64,000 bases of DNA from JACMQX01 sp044225675 (GTDB taxonomy: Bacteria > Pseudomonadota > Gammaproteobacteria > Burkholderiales > Burkholderiaceae_C). Location of the stretch: the NCBI GenBank assembly GCA_044225675.1, contig JBGAIH010000028.1, forward strand, positions 1-64,000, written 5' to 3'. The notes under the pieces are model-generated. The model worked only from the letters and a program-made list of their open reading frames with translations. It had not been told where the DNA came from and ran no database searches. Numbering within the stretch: the first letter of the stretch is position 1; each line of letters starts with the position of its first letter. Positions 18,798 through 26,927 of this stretch are shown piece after piece. Made by a program: the position numbers and the translations under genes.

Positions 18798-19679
18798 TCA
18801 GACCGCGCTGCGGTGGCGTGCAATGCAGGTGTCGAGTGTCTCAGCGGCATCCTTGCGCCACCAGTTGCCGGTGGAGAAGATCTCGACCTCGCTGTAGCCG
18901 GCGAAGCCCTGCGCTTCGACCCAGCCCCGGATCTTCGGGATGTCGATCACGCCGTCGCCCATCATGCCCCGGTCGTTGAGCAGGTCGGTGGTCGGCGTGA
19001 GCCAGTCGCAGACGTGGAAGGCCAGCAGGCGGTCTTGCCCGGCGCGGGCGATCTGCTGCTCCAGCTTCGGGTCCCACCAGGTGTGATAGACGTCGAGCGC
19101 CACGCCCAGTGCGCCCGTGCGCGAGGGATCGAGCGCGTCGCACAGGTCGAGTGCCTGCTCCATCGTGTTCACGCAGGCGCGGTCGGCGGCATACATCGGG
19201 TGCAGCGGCTCGATGGCCAGCGGCATGCGGCTGGCGCGCGCGTGATCGAGCAGCTGGCCGATGCCGTCACGGACCTGCGAGCGCGACAGGGCGATGTCCT
19301 TGTGCGCGGCCTGGCCGGCCAGCGCGCCCGGCAGGCCGCCGACCACCAGCACGAGGCAGGTGGCGCCGAGTTCGCAGGCCTCGTCCACCGCGCGGCGATT
19401 GTCGTCGTGCGCGGCCTGCAGGCCGGCGGCGTCGGTGGCCGGGAACATGCCGCCGCGGCAGTAGCCCGACAGCGCCAGACCATGCTCCCTGACCAGCCGC
19501 GAGACGGCCGGCAGGCCCACGGCGGCGACCTGGTCGCGCCAGGGCGAGATGGCACGGATCCCGCGCTCGACGCAGGCACCGATGATCCGGTCGAGCGGCA
19601 GGTCCACACCCTGGCTCTTGCGCACGGTGGCGGTGTTGATGGAGAGCCAGCGGTGGTCCTGGGAGAAATCACGGGTCAT
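18798..19679 (-). CDS. Sugar phosphate isomerase/epimerase-like TIM-barrel protein
   Basis: 293 residues of the xylose isomerase-like (AP endonuclease 2 fold) superfamily: WLSINTATVR, RGIRAISPWRDQV, CLVLVVGGLP, MPLAIEPLHPMYA (Glu), LGVALDVYHTWWDP (Asp, His), LLAFHVCDWL and GYSEVEIFS carry the metal-site residues. ATG 19679 with AGGAC upstream is preferred over 19715. Last gene of the TetR-linked operon. In such clusters the family often acts as isomerase, epimerase or lyase on an oxidised sugar or polyol; the reaction is unknown here. Confidence 0.87.
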   Translation of the reverse strand: MTRDFSQDHRWLSINTATVRKSQGVDLPLDRIIGACVERGIRAISPWRDQVAAVGLPAVSRLVREHGLALSGYCRGGMFPATDAAGLQAAHDDNRRAVDEACELGATCLVLVVGGLPGALAGQAAHKDIALSRSQVRDGIGQLLDHARASRMPLAIEPLHPMYAADRACVNTMEQALDLCDALDPSRTGALGVALDVYHTWWDPKLEQQIARAGQDRLLAFHVCDWLTPTTDLLNDRGMMGDGVIDIPKIRGWVEAQGFAGYSEVEIFSTGNWWRKDAAETLDTCIARHRSAV

Positions 19680-19770
19680 GACGGAGCAGTCCTGGAAAAG
19701 TGGTGGACGGGGCAAGAGGGCGATGGCCGGAAGGAAGGGCGGCGGCAGGGCAGGGTGGCAGCAGGCAGGG

Positions 19771-20478
19771 TCAGGTGCCGAGCGATGCGCCGCCGCAGAT
19801 CTGGATGTCCTGTCCGGTGATCGCTGCTGCGGCCGGAGACAGCAGATAGCCGACGAGGCTGGCGATCTCCTCCGGCTGGATCAGGCGCCCGAGCGGCGGC
19901 AGCCTGGGGCTGGCCGCCTGACGGGCCGGGTCGTCGAGCATGGCAGTCTGCGTCGCGGCAGGCGAGACCACATTGACGGTCACGCCCTGGCTCACCACCT
20001 CGGCTGCCCAGGAGCGCGCCAGCGCCACCAGCGCGGCCTTGCTGGCTGCGTACTGGCTGCGCCCGGCCATGCCGCGCGCGACGCGGCTGCCGACGATCAC
20101 CACGCGGCCGTGGCCGGCTTGCGCCATGGCAGGCACGAGCACGTCGGCCAGGCGGCTGAGGGCTGCCACGTGCAGCTGCCACATGAGCTGACCATCGGCG
20201 GGCACCAGCGCGCCGAGCCGGCCGACGCGCAGCACGCCGGCAGCGTGAACCAGCGCGTCCACCGGGCCGGCGGCGCGCGCAGCGGCCTCGGTCGCCACGC
20301 CGTCACACAGGTCCACCGTCACCGCTGCAAAGGCCGCATGGCGCAGGCGCGCGGGCGCCACGTCCAGGCCGCTGACGCGCCAGCCGGCGTCCAGCAGCGA
20401 CGTGGCGATGGCCATCCCGATCCCCGAGCTGGTGCCCGTCACGAGAGCATGGGCGACGGCAGGGCGCGCAGCGGTCAT
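19771..20478 (-). CDS. Short-chain dehydrogenase/reductase
   Basis: 235 residues, classical SDR: the TGTSSGIGMAIA dinucleotide loop at about 14-25, LVHAAGVLRVG (NNAG equivalent), then VGSRVARGMAGRSQYAASK holding Ser and the Tyr-x-x-x-Lys pair, and VNVVSPAATQT. ATG 20478 begins 22 bases after the Bug stop region. Substrate is unknown; the operon partners point to a hydroxy- or keto-acid or polyol. Confidence 0.88.
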   Translation of the reverse strand: MTAARPAVAHALVTGTSSGIGMAIATSLLDAGWRVSGLDVAPARLRHAAFAAVTVDLCDGVATEAAARAAGPVDALVHAAGVLRVGRLGALVPADGQLMWQLHVAALSRLADVLVPAMAQAGHGRVVIVGSRVARGMAGRSQYAASKAALVALARSWAAEVVSQGVTVNVVSPAATQTAMLDDPARQAASPRLPPLGRLIQPEEIASLVGYLLSPAAAAITGQDIQICGGASLGT

Positions 20479-20489
20479 GGCAGGCCCGC

Positions 20490-21455
20490 TCACTCGACGC
20501 GGATGTTGCCTTCGGTGATGATCTTCTGCGAGCGGACCATGTCGGCACTCTGGAACTTCGCAAAGTCCTCCGGAGAGCCGGGGGTGATCACCAGGCCCTG
20601 CTGCACCAGCTTGTCGCGCATCTCGCCGGCCAGCGCCTTGTTGGTCTCGGCATTGAGCCGTGTGGTGATGTCGGCGGGCAGCTTGGCGGGCGCCCACAGG
20701 CCATACCAGCTGTAGAACTCATAGCCCGGGATGGTCTCGGCCACGGTCGGCACGTCGGGCAGGTTGGGGGCGCGCTTGTCGCCGGTGACGGCCACCACGC
20801 GCAGCATGCCGCTCTTGTGGTACTGGAGCGAGCCGAGGATCGGGTCGATGAAGCCGTCGATCTGCCCGCCGATCAGGTCCTGGAAGGCCGGCGCCGTGCC
20901 CTTGTAGGGGACGATGGTGTACTCGATGTTGCTCGAACGCTTGAGCAGTTCGGTGGCCATGTGGCCGCCCGAGCCGACCGAGCCCACGGCAAAGGTCATC
21001 TTGCCGGGGTTGGCCTTGGCATAGGCGATCAGCGACTTGATGTCGGTGACAGGAAGGTTCTTGTTGATGGCGACCGACAGCGGCGCCTTGGCCACGAGCG
21101 CGATCGGCGTGAAGTCCTTGACCACGCCATAGGGCGTGGACTTCATCGTCATCGGCGCGGAGGTGAAGGTCGAGGCGTTGAACAGCAGCGTGTAGCCGTC
21201 GGCCGGCGACTTGGCCACCACGTCGGCGCCGATGATGCCGTTGCCGCCCGCACGGTTCTCCACCACGAAGGGCTGGCCCAGCTGCTCGCTGAGCTTCTGC
21301 GCAAGCTGCCGGCCCACGGCGTCGAGCGTGCCGCCCGGCGGGAACGGGATGATCACCCGCACGGGACGGGCCGGCCAGGCCTGGGCCATGGCGCCGATCG
21401 AGAGGGCAGCGAGGCCGGCGGCGACACAGGCCTTGAGGAAGAAGCGGGTGTTCAT
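20490..21455 (-). CDS. Bug-family (TctC-like) periplasmic solute-binding protein
   Basis: 321 residues, signal peptide FLKACVAAGLAALSIGAMAQA. Family signs: VIIPFPPGGTLDAVGRQLAQ, FVVENRAGGNGIIGADVVAKSPADGY, VGSVGSGGHMATELL, IVPYKGTAPAFQDLIGGQID and LPDVPTVAETIPGYEF. GGAG precedes ATG 21455. Second Bug gene of the operon and not a close duplicate of the first, so two ligands or two affinities are possible. Confidence 0.93.
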   Translation of the reverse strand: MNTRFFLKACVAAGLAALSIGAMAQAWPARPVRVIIPFPPGGTLDAVGRQLAQKLSEQLGQPFVVENRAGGNGIIGADVVAKSPADGYTLLFNASTFTSAPMTMKSTPYGVVKDFTPIALVAKAPLSVAINKNLPVTDIKSLIAYAKANPGKMTFAVGSVGSGGHMATELLKRSSNIEYTIVPYKGTAPAFQDLIGGQIDGFIDPILGSLQYHKSGMLRVVAVTGDKRAPNLPDVPTVAETIPGYEFYSWYGLWAPAKLPADITTRLNAETNKALAGEMRDKLVQQGLVITPGSPEDFAKFQSADMVRSQKIITEGNIRVE

Positions 21456-21502
21456 GCGATGTCTCCTGGTGGATGGGCTTTGGGACGGAATCAAACGGGC
21501 GC

Positions 21503-22687
21503 TCACTCGACGCCGTGCAGCGCGAGCAGCGTCTTCATGCGCCGCACGGCCAGCTCGGGCTGCTCGAGCAGGTTGGCCGCATCGGCCAGCCGGAACAGCT
21601 CGGCCAGGTGCTGCAGCGAACGCGTGCTCTGCTGGCCGCCGACCATGCTGAAGTGCTTCTGGTGGCCGTTGAGCCAGGCCATGAAGACCACGCCGGTCTT
21701 GTAGAAGCGCGTCGGCGCCGCGAAGATATGGCGCGACAGCGGGACCGTGGGGCCGAGGATGGCGTGGAACTTCTCGGTGTTGCCCTGGGCGAGTTCGCCC
21801 AGCGCGGCGCTGGCCGCAGGCGCGATGGCGTCGAAGATGCCCAGCAGCGCGTCGCTCTTGCCGTGCGTGGGTTCACTGCCCGCGCCGTCGCCGGCGATCA
21901 GTTCGGCGTAGTTGAAGTCGTCGCCCGTGTACATGCGAACGCCGGCCGGCAGCCGACGGCGCATGGCGATTTCCTTGTCCTTGTCGAGCAGCGAGATCTT
22001 GATGCCGTCGACCTTGCCGGCATGCGCCGCAATGATGCCCAGTGCCGTGTCCATGGCGGCGTCGGCGTCGGCGCTGCCCCAGTAGCCCTTGAGTGCCGGG
22101 TCGAACATGTCGCCGAGCCAGTGCAGCACCACCGGCTGGCGCGCCTGGCTCAGGATGCGGTCGTACACCCGTTCGTAGTCGGCCGGGCTCGCGGCCACGC
22201 GGGCCAGCGCACGGCTGGCCATCACGATGAGCTTGCCGCCGAGCTTCTCGATGGCTTCCATCTGTTCTTCGTAGCCACGGATGACTTCGTCCACCGTGCG
22301 CACCGCGTCCAGTGCGAGATGGTCGGTGCCGCAGCCCGAGGCGAGGAAGGCGCCCGGCACGTCGCGCGAGGCGTCGATGGAGCGGTGGATGAGTTCCAGC
22401 GAGGTCGGCCAGTCCAGGCCCATGCCGCGCTGCGCCGTGTCCATGGCCTCGGCCACGCCCAGGCCGAGCGACCACAGGTGGCGGCGGTAGGCGATGGTGG
22501 CGTCCCAGTCGACGGCGCAGTCGAGCCAGGGGTCGATCCGGGCCAGCGGGTCGGCCACGACATGGGCCGCCGAGTAGGCGATGCGGTTGAACCTGACGCC
22601 GGCGGCCGGCTTCACGGGGGTGGTGCCGCGCAGGGTGTAGGCGGCCAGGCGGCCCGAGGCGTCGGGCAGTTGGAGCGAGAGCGTCAT
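21503..22687 (-). CDS. DUF993 / dihydrodipicolinate synthase-like family protein
   Basis: 394 residues of the DUF993 group, related to the DapA aldolase TIM barrel. Notable stretches: FNRIAYSAAHVVADPLARIDPWLD, ASGCGTDHLALDAV, PVVLHWLGDMFDPALKGYWG and KVDGIKISLLDKDKEI, where the Lys in KISLLD lies where the DapA family has its Schiff-base lysine. An aldolase or dehydratase role on a keto-acid derived from a sugar or polyol is the likely type of reaction, but no substrate is established to my knowledge. Its start overlaps the upstream gene by four bases. Confidence 0.87.
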   Translation of the reverse strand: MTLSLQLPDASGRLAAYTLRGTTPVKPAAGVRFNRIAYSAAHVVADPLARIDPWLDCAVDWDATIAYRRHLWSLGLGVAEAMDTAQRGMGLDWPTSLELIHRSIDASRDVPGAFLASGCGTDHLALDAVRTVDEVIRGYEEQMEAIEKLGGKLIVMASRALARVAASPADYERVYDRILSQARQPVVLHWLGDMFDPALKGYWGSADADAAMDTALGIIAAHAGKVDGIKISLLDKDKEIAMRRRLPAGVRMYTGDDFNYAELIAGDGAGSEPTHGKSDALLGIFDAIAPAASAALGELAQGNTEKFHAILGPTVPLSRHIFAAPTRFYKTGVVFMAWLNGHQKHFSMVGGQQSTRSLQHLAELFRLADAANLLEQPELAVRRMKTLLALHGVE

Positions 22688-23664
22688 GTGGAGCGTCCGG
22701 AGGAAGAAGGGGTGGAGGAGGCGGCTGGCTGTGCCAGCCCGGGCACGGCAGAGGAGGGTGCCGCTGAAGACGATGCGCCGGAGGAGGGCGCGCCGGCCCG
22801 TGGCAGGATGGCGTCGATCACGGCGACGTTGTCGAGGTCGCCCAGGCCGAGTTCGATGGCGCGGTCGAGCAGCGCCGCGTGGGCGCGCGTGAGGCTGAGG
22901 TCCAGCCCCGCCTGCTCGCCCTGCCCGATGATGAGGGTCAGGTCCTTGCGGTGCTGGCGGATGCGCGAGGCTGGGGTGAAGTCGCGTGCCACCATGCGGG
23001 TGCCCGCCACGTCCACCGCACGCGAGTAGGCCGGCGACTCCCGCAGCAGGTCGAGGAACTGCGCGCCGTCAAGGCCCAGGCCCGTCGCGAGCGCCAGGCC
23101 TTCGGCAAGTGCGGCGCGGTTGAGTCCGAGCACGAGGTTGCAGGCCAGCTTGGCGCGCACGCCATGGCCCTCGCCACCCACATGGCGGTGGCGCGGGCAC
23201 AGGTCCAGCAGCAGGCTGCCCCAGCGCTCGCGCACGCGCTCGCCTGCGCCCAGCAGGCCGAGCGCCTCGCCCTGTGCGATCTGGCGGCTGGAGCCCAAGA
23301 GCGGCATGTCGGCAAAGGCGACGCCACGGCGGTGCAGCCGGGCGGCGGCGTCGGCCGTGGCCTGCACACTCGCCGTCACGCAACTGACGACCACTTCCAG
23401 CGCACCGGAGCCGCTGGCCAGCGCGGCTGCGCAATCCAGCAGCATGGCATCGTCGAGCACGCAGACCACCACGGCCTGGCATTGCGCGGCCAGCGCTGCG
23501 GCATCGTCCACGAGCTGCACGCCAAGCACCTGGGCGGCCGCCCGCGCGGCGGGCGCCGGATCGGCTCCTGCCACCGTATGGCCGCAGGCTTTCAGCCGCG
23601 CGGCCAGCGCCTGGCCGACCAGGCCGAGGCCGAGAATGCCGATCGTGGCCGGTGGTGGGTTCAT
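22684..23664 (-). CDS. NAD(P)-dependent oxidoreductase, 3-hydroxyisobutyrate dehydrogenase-like
   Basis: 326 residues. Rossmann motif IGILGLGLVGQALAARLKACGH at the N-terminus, VVVCVLDDAMLLD, then the HIBADH family region ADMPLLGSSRQIAQGEAL and a C-terminal helical domain with AKLACNLVLGLNRAALAEGLAL (catalytic Lys). The tail after DAILPRA is about 30 residues rich in Ser/Ala/Pro, unusual for the family and GC-biased. ATG 23664 gives the Rossmann start; overlaps DUF993 by four bases. Confidence 0.88.
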   Translation of the reverse strand: MNPPPATIGILGLGLVGQALAARLKACGHTVAGADPAPAARAAAQVLGVQLVDDAAALAAQCQAVVVCVLDDAMLLDCAAALASGSGALEVVVSCVTASVQATADAAARLHRRGVAFADMPLLGSSRQIAQGEALGLLGAGERVRERWGSLLLDLCPRHRHVGGEGHGVRAKLACNLVLGLNRAALAEGLALATGLGLDGAQFLDLLRESPAYSRAVDVAGTRMVARDFTPASRIRQHRKDLTLIIGQGEQAGLDLSLTRAHAALLDRAIELGLGDLDNVAVIDAILPRAGAPSSGASSSAAPSSAVPGLAQPAASSTPSSSGRST

Positions 23665-23714
23665 GGCTCGGTCGGGTTGAGGCGAGGTGTGACGAAGGGG
23701 GCAGGCCGTCCGGC

Positions 23715-24890
23715 TCAGATCGTGAGCGCGGGCACGTCGACCCAGCGGCGCTGCTTCCAGCTGTCGAGCGCGGCTTCGACCAGCTGCACGCCCTTGGCGC
23801 CTTCGGGCAGCGTCCACTTGTACGGCGCGTCTTCCACCACGTGGCGGATGAAATGCTCCCACTGGATCTTGAAGCCGTTGTCGTAGACCTGCGTGTCCGG
23901 CACTTCCTGCCATTGGTCGAAGAAGTTCATCATCTGCTTCTGGTCGGGGTTCCACACCGGGCGGGGCGTGGCGACGCGGCTTTGCGCGCGGCAGTCCGAC
24001 AGGCCGGCGACGGCCGAGCCGTGCGTGCCGTCGACGTGGAAGGTCACCAGATCGTCGCGCCGCACGCGGGTGGCCCACGACATGTTCAGTTGGGCAATCA
24101 CCGGCTCGCCGCCATGGCCGATCAGTTCGGCCGTGGCATAGGCGGCGTCGTCGGCCGTGCATTCGTAGGGTTTGCCGGCTTCGTCCCAGCGCTGCGGGAT
24201 GTGGGTGGTGCCGATGCAGGTGACCGACTTGACCTCGCCGAACAGGTTGTCGAGCACGTAGCGCCAGTGGCACATCATGTCGAGGATCATGCCGCCGCCG
24301 TCTTCCTTGCGGTAGTTCCAGCTCGGGCGCTGGATGGGCTGCAGGTCGCCCTCGAACACCCAGTAGCCGAACTCCAGGCGCACGCTGAGCATGCGGCCGA
24401 AGAAGCCGGCGCGCCTCAGCATGTCGAGCTTGCGCAGGCCGGGCAGGAACAGCTTGTCCTGCACCGCGCCGTGCTTGATGCCGCTCTTCTTCGACGCTTC
24501 CTCGGCCAGGCGCGCGATCTCTACCGCCTCGTTGAGGTTGGTGGCAATGGGCTTCTCGCAGTAGACGTGCTTGCCGGCGCGGATCGCCTTGGCCAGCAGC
24601 GTCGGCCGCATCTGGGTGGTGCCGGCGTCGAAGAAGACCGTGTCGTCGGGATTGGCCAGGGCCGCGTCCAGGTCGGTGCCCCAGCGCGCCACGCCATGCG
24701 CCTTGGCCAGCGCCTCCATCTTCTCGGCGTTGCGCCCGATCAGGATCGGGTCGGGCATGACCTTGTCGCCATTGGAGAGCGTCACGCCGCCCTGGCTGCG
24801 GATGGCCAGGATGGAGCGGATCAGGTGCTGGTTCATGCCCATGCGTCCGGTGACGCCGTGCATGATGATTCCAAGTCGTTGGGTGGACAT
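23715..24890 (-). CDS. Gfo/Idh/MocA family oxidoreductase
   Basis: 391 residues. The N-terminal nucleotide-binding part starts LGIIMHGVTGRMGMNQHLIRSI, and AGKHVYCEKPIAT holds the EKP motif of the family; the C-terminal domain has YRKEDGGGMILDMMCHWRYVLDNLFG, in which the Asp and His match the GGxxxDxxxH catalytic pattern. It oxidises or reduces a sugar, inositol or related ring hydroxyl. Lies between the promoter-proximal Bug gene and the HIBADH-like gene. Confidence 0.92.
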   Translation of the reverse strand: MSTQRLGIIMHGVTGRMGMNQHLIRSILAIRSQGGVTLSNGDKVMPDPILIGRNAEKMEALAKAHGVARWGTDLDAALANPDDTVFFDAGTTQMRPTLLAKAIRAGKHVYCEKPIATNLNEAVEIARLAEEASKKSGIKHGAVQDKLFLPGLRKLDMLRRAGFFGRMLSVRLEFGYWVFEGDLQPIQRPSWNYRKEDGGGMILDMMCHWRYVLDNLFGEVKSVTCIGTTHIPQRWDEAGKPYECTADDAAYATAELIGHGGEPVIAQLNMSWATRVRRDDLVTFHVDGTHGSAVAGLSDCRAQSRVATPRPVWNPDQKQMMNFFDQWQEVPDTQVYDNGFKIQWEHFIRHVVEDAPYKWTLPEGAKGVQLVEAALDSWKQRRWVDVPALTI

Positions 24891-24908
24891 CGTCGGTTCT
24901 TCCTGTGG

Positions 24909-25889
24909 TTACTTCTGCACTTCCAGGCCGGCGGCCTTGACCAGCGCGGCGTTGCTCTTGGTCTCGTCGCGGATGTAGGCGTCGAACTGCTCGGGCTTGA
25001 GCGTCCAGGCGTCGGCGCCCAGCGTGGCGAAACGTTCCTTGACTTCCGGCGTGGCCAGGGCCTTGATCACTTCGTCATGCAGCCGGTTGACGATGTCGCG
25101 CGGCGTCTTGGCCGGCGCCATCATGCCGATCCAGAAGTTGAACTCGGAGCCGGGCACACCGGCTTCGGCAGTGGTCGGCACATTGGGCAGCGCACTGGCG
25201 CGGCGCGGCGAGCCCACCGCCAGCGGCAGCAGCTGGCCGTTGCGGATCTGGCCGATGACCGGCGCGATCGGCGAGAAATAGTAGTCGACGCGGCCCGACA
25301 TCACCTCGGTCACGGCCTCGGCCGAGCCCTTGAACGGCACGTTGGTCGCGTCGATCTTCGCCGCGAGCTTGAACTTCTCGGCATTGAGGTGGGTGGCGCT
25401 GCCCTGGCCGGCGGAGGCGAAATTCATGCTGCCCGGCTTGGCGCGCGCGGCGGCCAGCAGCTCCTGCAGGGTCTTGAGGTTCTTGGACGGCGAGATCACC
25501 AGCACGTTGGGCGTGGTGGAGATCGGCGTCACGCCGGCGAAGTCCTTCTCGGTGTCGAACGGCAGCTTGGCAAAGGTCGAGGGGCTGACGGTGTGCGACG
25601 AGGAGTGGATCATGATCGTGTAGCCGTCGGGAGCGGCGGCCGCCACGGCGGCCTGGCCGATGGTGCCGCTGGCGCCGCCGCGGTTGTCGATCACCAGGGT
25701 CTGGCCCAGGCTCTGGCCCATCTTGTCGGCGATGGCCCGGGCAATGATGTCGGTTGTGCTGCCGGCGGCAAAGGGCACGATCACGCGGATCGGCTTGCTG
25801 GGCCAGGCGCCCTGCGCTGCGGCGGTGAAGGGGAGGGTTGCGGCCAGACAGGCGGCAGCGGCCAGCGTGACGCGGCGAGAGAAAGCCAT
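24909..25889 (-). CDS. Bug-family (TctC-like) periplasmic solute-binding protein
   Basis: 326 residues; signal peptide RRVTLAAAACLAATLPFTAAAQGA. VIVPFAAGSTTDIIARAIAD, LVIDNRGGASGTIGQAAVA, FASAGQGSATHLNAEKF and NVPFKGSAEAVTEVMSGRVD are the Bug marks. ATG 25889 with GGAGA upstream. First gene of the seven-gene operon, with an 18-mer operator candidate 87 bases upstream. Confidence 0.94.
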   Translation of the reverse strand: MAFSRRVTLAAAACLAATLPFTAAAQGAWPSKPIRVIVPFAAGSTTDIIARAIADKMGQSLGQTLVIDNRGGASGTIGQAAVAAAAPDGYTIMIHSSSHTVSPSTFAKLPFDTEKDFAGVTPISTTPNVLVISPSKNLKTLQELLAAARAKPGSMNFASAGQGSATHLNAEKFKLAAKIDATNVPFKGSAEAVTEVMSGRVDYYFSPIAPVIGQIRNGQLLPLAVGSPRRASALPNVPTTAEAGVPGSEFNFWIGMMAPAKTPRDIVNRLHDEVIKALATPEVKERFATLGADAWTLKPEQFDAYIRDETKSNAALVKAAGLEVQK

Positions 25890-25975
25890 GAAATTGTCTC
25901 CAGATACAGGTAGTGGACTGGCGCGGCCACGAAGCACGCGGTCACGCGCAGGACTGTTGTCGGGCTGTTATCAAT

Positions 25976-25993
25976 TAACTATTGAGTGAATTA
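25976..25993. promoter_or_regulatory. TetR operator candidate upstream of the catabolic operon
   Basis: TAACTATTGAGTGAATTA. It shares TAAC-N6-GTGAATTA with 26704-26721, upstream of the tetR gene itself. The matching sites at both promoters strongly suggest one regulator. It is an imperfect inverted repeat. Confidence 0.65.
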
Positions 25994-26042
25994 TGGCCGC
26001 TCGTTGGCCGAATTGCAATCGCCCGCAGCCGCGTCCTGCGGC

Positions 26043-26693
26043 TCAGCTTCTCAGGACATACCCGAGGATGACGTCCGTCATGTGCGAAAGCCGCTCGTTG
26101 AGGGCCTTGGGCAGCATCAGGTCGCGGCCGAAGATGGCCGACAGCGTGTGGTTGTTGGACAGGTAGAAATAGGCCAGGCCCGCGATCGAGATGTACAGCT
26201 GCACCGGGTCGATGCCGCCCCGGAAGATGCCCTCGGCCTGGCCGCGCGCGAGGATCTCGCCGAGCGTCTGGATCAGCGGCGAGTTCATCTCGCGCACCCG
26301 CTCGGACTTGTTCAGATGCCGCGCCTGGTGCAGGTTGGCGCTGTTGAGCAGGGTGATGAACTCGGGGTGGTCGATGTAGTAGTTCCAGGTGAACTCGGTG
26401 AGCCGGCGCACGCCTTCGACCGGCGTCAGGTCGGTCAGGTGCAGGCGCTTTTCGGCGTCGCGGATGTCCGCGTAGGTGTTCTCCAGCACGGCAAGGAACA
26501 GGTCGTCCTTGCTGCCGAAGTAGTAGTAGATGAGCCGCTTGTTGACGTCGGCGCGCTCGGCGATCCGGTCCACGCGCGCGCCGCCCAGGCCATGCTGCGC
26601 AAACTCGTCGCGCGCCGCCACGAGGATGGCCAGCTGCGACCGGTCGGCATCGCGGGAGCGGGGTTCGGCAGAAGGGGATTTGGCGGTGGGCAT
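26043..26693 (-). CDS. TetR-family transcriptional regulator
   Basis: 216 residues. N-terminal HTH AILVAARDEFAQHGLGGARVDRIAERADVNKRLIYYYFGSKDDLFLAVLE spans about 20-70. The C-terminal part (YYIDHPEFITLLNSANLHQARHL, ILARGQAEGIFRGGIDPVQLYISIAGLAYFYLSN) is the TetR_C group seen in pyrimidine/RutR-like and catabolic repressors. It lies directly upstream of the operon on the same strand, and the shared 18-mer before both suggests autoregulation and operon repression. Confidence 0.93.
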   Translation of the reverse strand: MPTAKSPSAEPRSRDADRSQLAILVAARDEFAQHGLGGARVDRIAERADVNKRLIYYYFGSKDDLFLAVLENTYADIRDAEKRLHLTDLTPVEGVRRLTEFTWNYYIDHPEFITLLNSANLHQARHLNKSERVREMNSPLIQTLGEILARGQAEGIFRGGIDPVQLYISIAGLAYFYLSNNHTLSAIFGRDLMLPKALNERLSHMTDVILGYVLRS

Positions 26694-26703
26694 GGAGTTT
26701 TAC

Positions 26704-26721
26704 TAACCGTATGGTGAATTA
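26704..26721. promoter_or_regulatory. TetR operator candidate upstream of tetR
   Basis: TAACCGTATGGTGAATTA, 11-28 bases before the tetR start. Twin of the site at 25976-25993 (TAAC-N6-GTGAATTA in both). Confidence 0.65.
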
Positions 26722-26767
26722 AAGCCTGTTTCCTCTCCATTGTCACCGGGTCTTCCCTGGGGAGGGT

Positions 26768-26808
26768 GCGAGCGCCTGCCAGCGCGAGGCACGCTGGCAG
26801 GCGCTCGC
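26768..26808. repeat. Long perfect inverted repeat, 17-bp arms, 7-base loop
   Basis: Arms 26768-26784 and 26792-26808 (GCGAGCGCCTGCCAGCG and its complement) around CGAGGCA. It lies between divergent tetR and the ThDP enzyme gene, in the likely leader of the latter. No T-run follows on either strand, so it is not a simple terminator. Confidence 0.8.
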
Positions 26809-26927
26809 GCCGATAATCCGGTCATTGCAGGCGCGGCTGCGGACGCAGATCGCTGCAGTCGGATTTCAGAGATCGCTGGAAGCAGACGCAAGCGGGGCCG
26901 CCCTCTTCACAAGGACACGGACACAGC

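Noticed and set aside
21473..25913. Long plus-strand frames (518 and 753 codons) across the catabolic operon
   Set aside because: Antisense shadows of five genes with known domains; no start sites or domains of their own.
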